Source of the DNA: JAAZMU01 sp964547725
Lineage (GTDB): Bacteria; Patescibacteriota; Minisyncoccia; Minisyncoccales; Minisyncoccaceae
Length of the DNA stretch: 14,970 nucleotides
NCBI GenBank assembly: GCA_964547725.1
Contig: CAZJOO010000015.1
Location: 1-14,970, forward strand
Reading direction: 5' to 3'
The notes under the pieces are model-generated. The model saw nothing but the letters and a program-made list of their open reading frames with translations. It did no database searches and was not told the DNA's origin. Positions 1-6,441 of the stretch are shown here, piece by piece; position 1 is the first letter of the stretch; each line of letters opens with the position of its first letter. The position numbers were made by a program, and so were the translations under genes.

Positions 1-433
1 CGCTTCCATCTTTTGGATAAGAAACAAGATACTTACAATCTTCACTCATTTCTACTCTAGATCCTGAAGGGATTTCGATACTTAATGTTGGTGGAGCAAA
101 GATCTTAATTACGACTTCGCTTTTAAGATTATGAGGAGCAGTTACCGTAATGATGGCTACTCCACTTTTTGAATAAGGAGTAAAAATAGCTTCATTGTTT
201 GAAGTTTGATTTAACGCTCCTAAAAGCTCATCATTCAGACTCCAAGTAAGAGCCAGCCCTTCGCTTTGTTCTGCTGAAAGATTAACGCTTTGGTTGTACT
301 CTACGAGTACAGCATCAGAAGTGATGTTAATTGGACCATAGCGGTTTTCTTGAGTGTCGATACAACCTGCGCTAAAAATAAGCGCAAGCATCATGAATAA
401 AATCATGATTCCGATATAAGTCTTTTTCGACAT
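1..433 (-). CDS. Secreted lipoprotein with Ig-like fold, partial (C-terminus outside window)
   Basis: I translated this from the sequence; it starts at ATG 433 and runs off the left edge with 144 codons visible. The N-terminus MSKKTYIG is followed by a hydrophobic segment (about residues 7-22) and a lipobox-like SAGC with Cys24, so it is probably lipidated and anchored on the outer face of the membrane. Position -3 of the lipobox is Ser rather than the usual Leu. The rest is rich in Ser, Thr, Asn and Val with alternating hydrophobic residues, which suggests one or two beta-sandwich (bacterial Ig/PKD-like) domains; that is inference from pattern, with no enzyme motif seen. It has an AAGGAG ribosome site 6 nt before the ATG, the strongest one for any gene in the window, its own TTGACA promoter and a structured leader. 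GC is modestly higher than the neighbours (113/300 by hand count over 1-300, against 98/300 over 3301-3600). Confidence 0.8.
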   Translation of the reverse strand, partial: MSKKTYIGIMILFMMLALIFSAGCIDTQENRYGPINITSDAVLVEYNQSVNLSAEQSEGLALTWSLNDELLGALNQTSNNEAIFTPYSKSGVAIITVTAPHNLKSEVVIKIFAPPTLSIEIPSGSRVEMSEDCKYLVSYPKDGS

Positions 434-451
434 AATAGTCTCCTTGCCATG

Positions 452-511
452 TTTCCACAGCAAATTTATATCTTTGAAGACATAAAATTACTGTGGAAAT
501 TTTTTCAAAGA
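452..511 (-). promoter_or_regulatory. Structured 5' leader of the lipoprotein gene (candidate pseudoknot)
   Basis: In the minus-strand RNA, TTTCCACAG (499-491) is the exact complement of CTGTGGAAA (460-452), a 9-bp stem. TCTTTGAA (511-504) is the exact complement of TTCAAAGA (478-471), which lies inside the loop of that stem. The order A-B-A'-B' defines an H-type pseudoknot with an 8-bp and a 9-bp helix. Connecting lengths are 4, 12 and 10 nt. The last helix ends 6 nt before the AAGGAG site at 440-445, so folding could affect ribosome access. I do not recognise it as a known riboswitch class. Confidence 0.5.
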
Positions 512-522
512 ACTGTACTGAG

Positions 523-551
523 AACATAATATAAAAGTGTCATTTTGTCAA
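523..551 (-). promoter_or_regulatory. Promoter of the lipoprotein gene
   Basis: There is a perfect -35 TTGACA at 551-546, a 17-nt spacer and a -10 TATGTT at 528-523 (4 of 6 matches, including the key T-A and final T). The expected start near 516 gives a leader of about 80 nt, which is long for this window. It lies just past the terminator of the preceding operon, so the lipoprotein is its own transcription unit. Confidence 0.75.
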
Positions 552-563
552 TGGTTTTTAGTC

Positions 564-591
564 AAAAAACACCCCTTTTAAAAAGTGGTGT
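564..591 (-). terminator. Rho-independent terminator closing the serS-to-HAD operon
   Basis: In the minus-strand RNA, ACACC-A-CTTTT pairs with AAAAG-G-GGTGT (one A-G mismatch) and a run of T follows (569-564). It begins 16 nt after the stop of the HAD gene and lies before the lipoprotein promoter. Confidence 0.8.
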
Positions 592-607
592 CATGGTACG
601 TATGCCT

Positions 608-1276
608 TTATATTTTTTTTAAAATATTATATCCCTCTTCGAGAGAGTCTAAAATTTTGTCTGCTAATATGTAATCTTCCCTATTTTTGTTTGGATTAGG
701 AATCACAAAACAAGTAGCTCCAGCATCTTTAGCTGCTTTTAATCCATTCAAGCTATCTTCAAAAACCAGACATTCGTTGGTCTTAAAACCTAGCTCTTGA
801 GCTCCTTTAATATAAGTATCTGGAAAAGGTTTCAATCTTTCGACATCATTAGCGGAGATGATTATTTTGAAATATTTCAACAAATCATTATTCTTGAGCT
901 TGAGCATAATTTCTTGCTTTTCTCCGGCTGAGCAGATTGCTAAAGGATATTTAGTGCTTAAAAAAGAAACTAGTTCTTTGGCATAGTGAGTGCAGGGCGT
1001 TCGATCTTTAGTTAATAATTTTACAAGGATTTCTTTTCTCTTCTTTCTAACTTCCCCTTTTTTAATATTCAAATCAGACAATTCGATTACCGCTTCTTCT
1101 ATCTGAGCGATATTTTTATGGGCAAAATATTTAATCTGCTCTTCTTCGGAAAGATTGCCAAGTTTAAAATATTCAATAGTTTTCGTAAAGGCGAGCATTT
1201 GAGCTTCTTCGTCTAAGACAAGAGTGCCGTCTAAATCAAACAGAATAGCCTTTATTTTTTTGAGTTTGTTATTCAT
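608..1276 (-). CDS. HAD-superfamily phosphatase/phosphomutase-like hydrolase (subfamily IA)
   Basis: This cytoplasmic enzyme of 222 residues has all four HAD motifs. Motif I is LFDLDGTL with nucleophile Asp14 and Asp16. Motif II is ICSAG with Ser116. Motif III is Lys149 in RLKPFPD. Motif IV is FEDSLNG with Glu173 and Asp174. A helical cap lies between motifs I and II (about residues 22-100), the layout of the beta-phosphoglucomutase/phosphoglycolate phosphatase group. The combination KPFPD plus EDSLNG is typical of that group, which acts on small phosphorylated metabolites; the substrate cannot be read from sequence. It abuts FtsQ with no gap (its ATG ends at 1276, the FtsQ stop begins at 1277) and is the last gene before a terminator, so it belongs to the operon. 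No Shine-Dalgarno is visible. Confidence 0.85.
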   Translation of the reverse strand: MNNKLKKIKAILFDLDGTLVLDEEAQMLAFTKTIEYFKLGNLSEEEQIKYFAHKNIAQIEEAVIELSDLNIKKGEVRKKRKEILVKLLTKDRTPCTHYAKELVSFLSTKYPLAICSAGEKQEIMLKLKNNDLLKYFKIIISANDVERLKPFPDTYIKGAQELGFKTNECLVFEDSLNGLKAAKDAGATCFVIPNPNKNREDYILADKILDSLEEGYNILKKI

Positions 1277-2065
1277 TTATTTTATAATTACTTGTTCTCC
1301 AAACCTTAAATCTACATATGTTAGGCCGCTAATGTCATCATTTAATTTTTTCAAAACAATAGCCATTTTTTCTATTTGCCAATCAATATCTTCTTTTGGG
1401 TCGAAAACAAATTCAACTCCTTTATATATTCCTGTGAACCTATCAGAATAAACATTGAATTCTTTTATCTCGTTTTTGTTTTTATAAATAGTTAAAAGAG
1501 TGATAATAAAATCTTGCTTGCTTTCTCCTGACCACTCCTTAAGATTCTCATCATATTCATCATATTCGTGTATGGTAATAAAGCCGACTTCGTTCTCAAA
1601 GTCTTTTATATAAGTTGCATTTTTATCTAGCAAAAAACATTTCTCAAGAGAACACCAAATAGCAACTGGTGTTTTTTCTTTTATTTCTAATGTAATTTCT
1701 TGAGTAAAAAAGTTTTTCTTAATATTAATATTTTCTATGGCAGGAAAACTTTCTAGCAAAGAAGAAATATCTCCTTGTGATGGAAGGAAAAGACTTTCTG
1801 AGATTAAACTAGTTCCTAATATATCTAAAGTTATAGCAGAGTCATTTTTAAAAGTTTTTAGAAGCTCTGCTTTTGATATAGTTTGTGTTCCGGAAACAGA
1901 CGTTTCTTTGACTTGAAAATAAGGAGAAAACATTAATAAATAGGAAAGTCCAAAAAACAAACCAACAAATAGCAAAGAAAACCAAAAGTAAGGGTTTTTC
2001 AATAAAGGCTTTTTATTCCTTCTAATTATTTTCCTTCTAGTTGTGTGAGATTTTCTTTTTTTCAT
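1277..2065 (-). CDS. ftsQ: Cell division protein FtsQ/DivIB (POTRA domain)
   Basis: This is a bitopic division protein that bridges the membrane and the periplasmic or extracellular part of the divisome. The protein has 262 residues: a very basic cytoplasmic tail (1-23), one membrane segment (about 26-46), then a POTRA domain starting FQVKETSVSGTQTISKAELL (50-69). The following FtsQ beta domain includes the conserved pattern KTPVAIWC then FLLDKNATYIKD (131-155), matching the family's R/K-x-P-V-A-x-W and L-D-x-x-G-x-x-F region. Length is normal. Its ATG overlaps the FemABX stop by one base (TAATG), so the two are probably translationally coupled. The usual ftsA/ftsZ neighbours are absent here; a HAD phosphatase follows instead. 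Family assignment is solid and the divisome role is inferred from it. Confidence 0.88.
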   Translation of the reverse strand: MKKRKSHTTRRKIIRRNKKPLLKNPYFWFSLLFVGLFFGLSYLLMFSPYFQVKETSVSGTQTISKAELLKTFKNDSAITLDILGTSLISESLFLPSQGDISSLLESFPAIENINIKKNFFTQEITLEIKEKTPVAIWCSLEKCFLLDKNATYIKDFENEVGFITIHEYDEYDENLKEWSGESKQDFIITLLTIYKNKNEIKEFNVYSDRFTGIYKGVEFVFDPKEDIDWQIEKMAIVLKKLNDDISGLTYVDLRFGEQVIIK

Positions 2066-3096
2066 TAAAGATTTCTTTTAGCCTTTCTTAGTGTTTCGAA
2101 AAGTCTAATTAAATAATATTTAAAACTAATTTTATAATCTTGGGTTCTTACATATTCTTTTGCATATCCAGAAAAACCTTTCTTGAATAGTGTTAGTCCT
2201 GCCCAAGGATGATTTTTTTGATTCAAATCTTCATCTCTTGCAACTCCCCAAAAATTATATGTATGGCATCCTCTCGCTTTTCCTTCTTTAATCGCTTCCC
2301 ATTGAATTAAATATGAGGCTGGTATTTTAGGATATTTTTGAGAAGAAGCTCCTTGATGGTAAAAAGCTATACCTGACCAAAAAATAACCATTGCCGAAGC
2401 AATTACCTCTCCTTGATATTTTCCATTCAAAATTAAAACCTGATTATCTTCTTTAAAAGAAGAAAGTTCATTCTCTAAATATTTCATTGAAAAAGGGGTG
2501 AAATTGTGACGCTCAGCAGTTATTTTATATATATCGTCGAAATATTGTAAATCTTCTTTTTGGGTACTTTTTTCTATAACCAAATCAGAATTTTTCATTC
2601 CTTGTCTAATCAAATATCTAGTTGTTTTTCTCATATTCTGAAGAAGCTCTTCTTCACTTATGGTAAGATCAAGTTCCCATGTTAATTCTGGATGGACATG
2701 CATTGGAGCTTCGTCAAATCCTAAGTCAGAAAACAATTTTTTATTCTCCTCGCTTTTAATTAAAATAGGAGCAATTCTTAAAAAATCAACTTTTTCTAGT
2801 TGAGCTAGCTCTTTCAATCTTAACAGAACAGCTTTTATTATTTCTTTGCTATTTTCACCCTCTTTGATTATTGGCCCCATCGGAAGTAAAAGATATTTTC
2901 CTCTTCTAGCGACAACTTTAATTATTAAAAAAACAGCCAAAAGGTTTTCGTTCTCATACACACCCATTCTCCATATTTTATCGCCCATCTTTTCGTTAAA
3001 AATTCCCCAATTATATGAATGAGTAAAAGTTTTTTCTTTTGCATTGAGACAAAAGTCTTCCCAAGTTATTTTATCAATTGTTTCTTTAATTTCCAT
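2065..3096 (-). CDS. FemABX-family aminoacyltransferase (peptidoglycan branch peptide)
   Basis: FemABX proteins use aminoacyl-tRNA to add the first residue(s) of the peptidoglycan cross-bridge to lipid II at the cytoplasmic face. The protein has 343 residues. Visible family features are an N-terminal FTHSYNWG segment (24-31), MRKTTRYLIRQG (155-166), FYHQGASS (245-252) with PASYLIQWEAIKEG (259-272), and YNFWGVA then GLTLFKKGFSGYAKEY (280-315). The latter corresponds to the conserved Y-D-x-x-G and G-L-x-x-F-K-x-G-F-G of FemX. The fold is two tandem GNAT domains. The long coiled arm of staphylococcal FemA seems absent, as in shorter FemX proteins. It is followed by FtsQ with a one-base overlap. 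The 48-nt gap to the upstream DUF4015 gene holds a TATAAT 9 nt before the ATG, but no convincing -35. The amino acid it transfers is unknown. Confidence 0.87.
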   Translation of the reverse strand: MEIKETIDKITWEDFCLNAKEKTFTHSYNWGIFNEKMGDKIWRMGVYENENLLAVFLIIKVVARRGKYLLLPMGPIIKEGENSKEIIKAVLLRLKELAQLEKVDFLRIAPILIKSEENKKLFSDLGFDEAPMHVHPELTWELDLTISEEELLQNMRKTTRYLIRQGMKNSDLVIEKSTQKEDLQYFDDIYKITAERHNFTPFSMKYLENELSSFKEDNQVLILNGKYQGEVIASAMVIFWSGIAFYHQGASSQKYPKIPASYLIQWEAIKEGKARGCHTYNFWGVARDEDLNQKNHPWAGLTLFKKGFSGYAKEYVRTQDYKISFKYYLIRLFETLRKAKRNL

Positions 3097-3144
3097 TACA
3101 AGAATATTATATATTATTTTTTAATAATAAAAAAGATGTTGTAA

Positions 3145-4239
3145 TTATTCTAACAATTCTTCTTCTTTTATCAACTCCTCGGAATTGTAATCATTTTGTG
3201 AATTCCAAAGCATGTATCCTGAGTAATTTTTTTGCAAGCCATCTTTTACTGCTTTAATTTGGGCTTGAATTTCTTCTCTTCCGTATTTATAACCCAATAA
3301 ATCAAAAGCTTGAAGCCAAGGTCTTATATTATCAATCCCTGCTTCGCTTAAGGATTTGTAAACTACTCCGTAAGGAAATTCTGAAGGGTTGAGATACCCA
3401 TTGAATCCATTAGCATAATGTGAGGGGTATACCATTGGGCAAACGTAATTAAAGTACTTAGAAGCAATTTCTATATTTTGTCCTATTCCGATATCGTCAA
3501 CTAAAGTTGTTAGTCCGAATAAGTCTATAGAAAGATTAATACCTTCAAGTTCATTTCTTAAGTAAATATAGAAATCTTCCATAATCTCTATTTTTGTTTT
3601 TCCGTCCAAGCTGTAATTAATACTTTTTAAGTTTCCATCGGTTGGAAATCTAATGTAGTCAAAATTAATTTCATCAAAACCCATGTTCCAAGCTTCCCTT
3701 GCAACTAAAATATTATAATCCCAAACTTCTTTGGAGTTAGGTTTTGTCCAAGCTAACCCATCATAACCTTTCCATAAATTTCCATCATTATCTTTAACGG
3801 CTAGCTCTGGTTTTTGAGATGATAGTATAGGGTCTTCAAAAACAACAACTCTTCCAATAACATAAATACCTTGCTCGTGAAGCCTCTTGATATTTTCGCT
3901 TGTTTTAATTGAAGTTCGTAAAGCACTATCCAAAGCTTCATTTTCTATGTCTAAATATATTCTTCCGGAATAATCTTTAACATCAATAATTACCGCATTG
4001 ATTGCTTTTTCTTTTGCTAAAGAAAATATTCTTTCAAACCTATATTCGCTAGTAAGATAAGGTCCGGTTAAATAAATCGCACTAATTTCATCTGGAACTA
4101 TTTCAAGTTGGTTTTTGGGAATTATTTCTTCTTCGATTATAGGTATTACTTCCTCAACGATTGGTTTTTCTTTTACTAAAAAGAAAAAAGAAACTATTAA
4201 GACTAAAGTAAAAGAAATTAAAATTAATTTTTTATTCAT
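3145..4239 (-). CDS. Membrane-anchored DUF4015 putative glycoside hydrolase
   Basis: This 364-residue protein has an N-terminal membrane anchor or signal (about 4-22) and an acidic, Pro/Ile/Glu-rich linker (25-50). A TIM-barrel domain like the putative glycosyl hydrolases of DUF4015 follows. Recognisable blocks are ISAIYLTGPYL (52-62), NAVIIDVKDYSGRIYLD (81-97), YVIGRVVVFEDP (126-137), and LAWTKPNSKEVWDYN (162-176). The strand FDEINFDYIRFPTDG (188-202), with Asp189 and Asp194 as likely catalytic or binding acids, and VCPMVYPSHY (266-275) complete the set. The domain would face outside, so cleavage of the organism's own wall glycan or of a surface or host glycan is the reasonable guess; no substrate is known to me. 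Its start overlaps the end of the TIM-barrel gene upstream by 8 nt. No lipobox Cys is present, so the N-terminus is probably an uncleaved anchor. Confidence 0.8.
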   Translation of the reverse strand: MNKKLILISFTLVLIVSFFFLVKEKPIVEEVIPIIEEEIIPKNQLEIVPDEISAIYLTGPYLTSEYRFERIFSLAKEKAINAVIIDVKDYSGRIYLDIENEALDSALRTSIKTSENIKRLHEQGIYVIGRVVVFEDPILSSQKPELAVKDNDGNLWKGYDGLAWTKPNSKEVWDYNILVAREAWNMGFDEINFDYIRFPTDGNLKSINYSLDGKTKIEIMEDFYIYLRNELEGINLSIDLFGLTTLVDDIGIGQNIEIASKYFNYVCPMVYPSHYANGFNGYLNPSEFPYGVVYKSLSEAGIDNIRPWLQAFDLLGYKYGREEIQAQIKAVKDGLQKNYSGYMLWNSQNDYNSEELIKEEELLE

Positions 4240-4906
4240 TTACTATTTTTTTAACGTAATCTATAACTTTCAACTGAAAGCTAATACTGTTATTTAATTC
4301 GATGGCACAAAAATCAGAGAAAAACTTTTTATCATATTTTTTTAAATAATCAAAATCCGAAAGATTATTTGTGGCGTGATAGTCATAACGGTTAAAGCCG
4401 TCACTATTTAAATGAGATTCGGCTTTAATAGCGCTTATATGATTACAACCTATTTTATTTCTTTCAAGTATCTTTATATTTTTTTCAAAATATTCTGGAC
4501 GCGTTATTCTATCATTCTCTAAGTGAGAAAAATCAAGACAAATTCCCGCCCACCTTCTTATCTCTTCTTCTTCGAAAGCGACATAAACATTTTCAATATA
4601 AATTAAATCTTTATATTTTGAATAATCATATATCCCAGCATGTTCTTTAAAGGAATGAAGATTCATTCTTTGAGTGTGATAACATTCAACCAAAAGATCT
4701 AATTCTTCTAGCGTCATATCGTTTTTAATATGTGCGAAAGGAATCTCTTTTACTCCTACTTTTTTAAGTTCTTTAAATAAAACTTTTCTTTCTTCGAAAT
4801 TCAATCCAGTAAAAAAAACACAAACTTTTTCAAGTTTCAGTGTTTTTATTTCTTCAAGCTTTTCTTTGTAATTAACTAAAGTTGTAAGAGTGGGATAAAG
4901 GGTCAT
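4232..4906 (-). CDS. TIM-barrel protein, xylose isomerase/AP endonuclease-2 like
   Basis: This is a soluble protein of 224 residues without signal peptide. The spacing of strand-end motifs suggests a xylose-isomerase-like TIM barrel: HIKND (59-63), MNLHSF (81-86), YIENVY (103-108), GICLDFSHL (121-129), NHISAIK (155-161) and CAIELNNS (200-207). Candidate metal ligands are Glu105, Asp125, His128, His156 and Glu203, the positions one expects in sugar-phosphate isomerase/epimerases and endonuclease IV-type enzymes. It is shorter than typical members (about 250-300 residues), so a barrel strand may be reduced. The gene starts 3 nt after YbaB and overlaps the DUF4015 gene by 8 nt, which suggests a shared task, possibly sugar metabolism feeding the envelope. 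The specific reaction is unknown; the fold assignment is moderately confident and the function is not. Confidence 0.6.
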   Translation of the reverse strand: MTLYPTLTTLVNYKEKLEEIKTLKLEKVCVFFTGLNFEERKVLFKELKKVGVKEIPFAHIKNDMTLEELDLLVECYHTQRMNLHSFKEHAGIYDYSKYKDLIYIENVYVAFEEEEIRRWAGICLDFSHLENDRITRPEYFEKNIKILERNKIGCNHISAIKAESHLNSDGFNRYDYHATNNLSDFDYLKKYDKKFFSDFCAIELNNSISFQLKVIDYVKKIVNE

Positions 4907-4909
4907 CTT

Positions 4910-5167
4910 TTAGAATCCAAAACCTCCCATTGATTGAGCTTGTTTAGCCATCTCCATCTTAGCTTCGTTCATAGCATCGTTTATGCACTCTCTAACCTTC
5001 TTCTCTTGCTCGGCTATATCTAGTGCTGGATTTAATTTAATATCCAAGATTTCCATCTTTAAGTTTAAAGTAACAGTAATTCCATTCTTTTCTTTAGAAA
5101 GAGTTTGTTTCTTAAGAGAGCTTTCAAAATCTTTCAATTGTTTCATTTGTTTAAATTTGTCAAACAT
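4910..5167 (-). CDS. YbaB/EbfC-family nucleoid-associated protein
   Basis: YbaB/EbfC proteins are small homodimeric DNA-binding proteins that coat the nucleoid. This one has 85 residues, shorter than the E. coli protein of about 109. The layout matches the family: an N-terminal charged helix (1-25), a central beta segment GITVTLNLKMEILDIKLNP (29-47), and a C-terminal helix EKKVRECINDAMNEAKMEMA (55-74). A Gly/Met/Phe tail MGGFGF ends the protein. The gene usually travels with dnaX and recR; here it sits inside an envelope operon between the aminotransferase (53 nt upstream) and the TIM-barrel gene (3 nt downstream). No Shine-Dalgarno precedes the ATG. The AT-rich 53-nt gap contains a TATAAT, so an internal promoter is possible but unproven. 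Confidence 0.82.
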   Translation of the reverse strand: MFDKFKQMKQLKDFESSLKKQTLSKEKNGITVTLNLKMEILDIKLNPALDIAEQEKKVRECINDAMNEAKMEMAKQAQSMGGFGF

Positions 5168-5220
5168 ATTTTTATTTTATTTTAATTATATTCTTATTTT
5201 TTCCTATAAAAGCAATATTG

Positions 5221-6441
5221 TCAAATTAAGCTTTTTAAAAGATAAACTATTTTCTCGGCAATTTCTTTTGTTATGTTTATGTGTGTCGGTAAAATAATTA
5301 TTTTATCGCTAATTCTCTCCGCTTCTAAACATTCTCCTTCGATATAATTCATTTCGCATAGAATAGTTTTTGGAGGAACGATAGCATGTTTTCTCCAACC
5401 ATCTTCAAGCATTATATTATACCTTCCCATCTTTTCAATAATCTCTGTTCCATTAGAAACTAGTAGTGGATATTTTAAATAAATAGCCCCTTCTTTCATT
5501 TCAAAGATTCCTCCAATTTGCTCATGATAATATTGAGCTAATTCTCTTCGGTGTTTATTGAATTTTTCTAATTTTTCAAACTGATGATTGGCTAATTTAG
5601 CCATAGAATTAGGCATTTTTTCTGGAAAATTTTCTGGAAGCTTTCCTTTGTACTCTAAAGAAGTAACAGCTTTAGAAATTAGATTCAAACGAATAGAAAG
5701 TTCTAAAATGATTTTTCCTATATTAAGGACGTTATATAGAGGCAACACAAGTAAGTTCATAATTATTGGATGCCTAAGCTGATTGTTTACCCATTTTTTA
5801 TTAGGATAACTTAATTTGTCATATATTGTTTCGACTCTTTCTTTTAATGCTGAATTATTAATTCCAATTATTCCCCCATAGACACAAGAGATTACCTTAT
5901 CTCTACCAAAAGAGAAGAAAGATATGTCTCCAAAAGTACCGCAATACTTATTTTCATATTTCGCTCCTAGCGCATGAGCACAATCTTCGATTAAAAAAAG
6001 ATTGTACTTTTCACAGATTTCCTTAATTTCTTTTATTTGAGCAGGCATTCCAAAAGTATGTTGAACAATGATGGCCTTAGTATTTTTATTAATCTTTTGT
6101 TCTATTTTTAAAACATCAATATTTAAAGTTTTGTCGATATCAATATAGATAGGAAGAGCTTCTCTTTTTAAAATAGGATTAATCACAGCGTTGCAAGTAA
6201 AAGCTTGCACGATAATTTCATCGTTTTTTTGGATATTCAAAGCTTCTAGAATTACAAGAAGAGAACTTCTACCACTATTTAAAGAGTAGACGGACTCGAA
6301 ACCAAAATACTTTTTGAAATTATTTTCAAAGATTTGAATTGCTGGCCCTGTTATTTTATCCTTAGATTTTAGTTCTTTGAGTGCCAAAGAAACGTCGTCT
6401 TTTTCAGTGTTTGGGGAAAGTGAAATGGAAACTGTTTTCAT
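5221..6441 (-). CDS. DegT/DnrJ/EryC1/StrS-family PLP-dependent aminotransferase
   Basis: This family usually transfers an amino group to keto-sugar nucleotides used for surface glycans; some members act as dehydratases. The protein has 406 residues. Family signatures are SGRSSLL (56-62, phosphate contact), IIVQAFTCNAVINPI (76-90) and IEDCAHALGA with Asp153 binding the pyridine nitrogen (151-160). GTFGDISFFSFGRDKVIS (168-185) carries Lys182 as the likely Schiff-base lysine. Residues 222-256 form an unusually hydrophobic insert, which may associate with the membrane. The start codon sits in an ATGA overlap with the Mur ligase stop, so the two are translationally coupled. It ends in TGA. Because its partner genes are a Mur ligase and a hydrolase, the amino-sugar product may be a wall or surface component; that is inference. 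Confidence 0.85.
   Translation of the reverse strand: MKTVSISLSPNTEKDDVSLALKELKSKDKITGPAIQIFENNFKKYFGFESVYSLNSGRSSLLVILEALNIQKNDEIIVQAFTCNAVINPILKREALPIYIDIDKTLNIDVLKIEQKINKNTKAIIVQHTFGMPAQIKEIKEICEKYNLFLIEDCAHALGAKYENKYCGTFGDISFFSFGRDKVISCVYGGIIGINNSALKERVETIYDKLSYPNKKWVNNQLRHPIIMNLLVLPLYNVLNIGKIILELSIRLNLISKAVTSLEYKGKLPENFPEKMPNSMAKLANHQFEKLEKFNKHRRELAQYYHEQIGGIFEMKEGAIYLKYPLLVSNGTEIIEKMGRYNIMLEDGWRKHAIVPPKTILCEMNYIEGECLEAERISDKIIILPTHINITKEIAEKIVYLLKSLI

Noticed and set aside
3106..3111. TATAAT 9 nt before the FemABX start as an internal, near-leaderless promoter
   Set aside because: The upstream region is almost pure A/T with no -35 match, so the box is expected by chance.
5176..5222. 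TTGACA at the end of the aminotransferase gene and a TATAAT further on, as a promoter for YbaB
   Set aside because: The two boxes are 28 nt apart, too far for one promoter; no paired -35 exists for the TATAAT at 16-18 nt.
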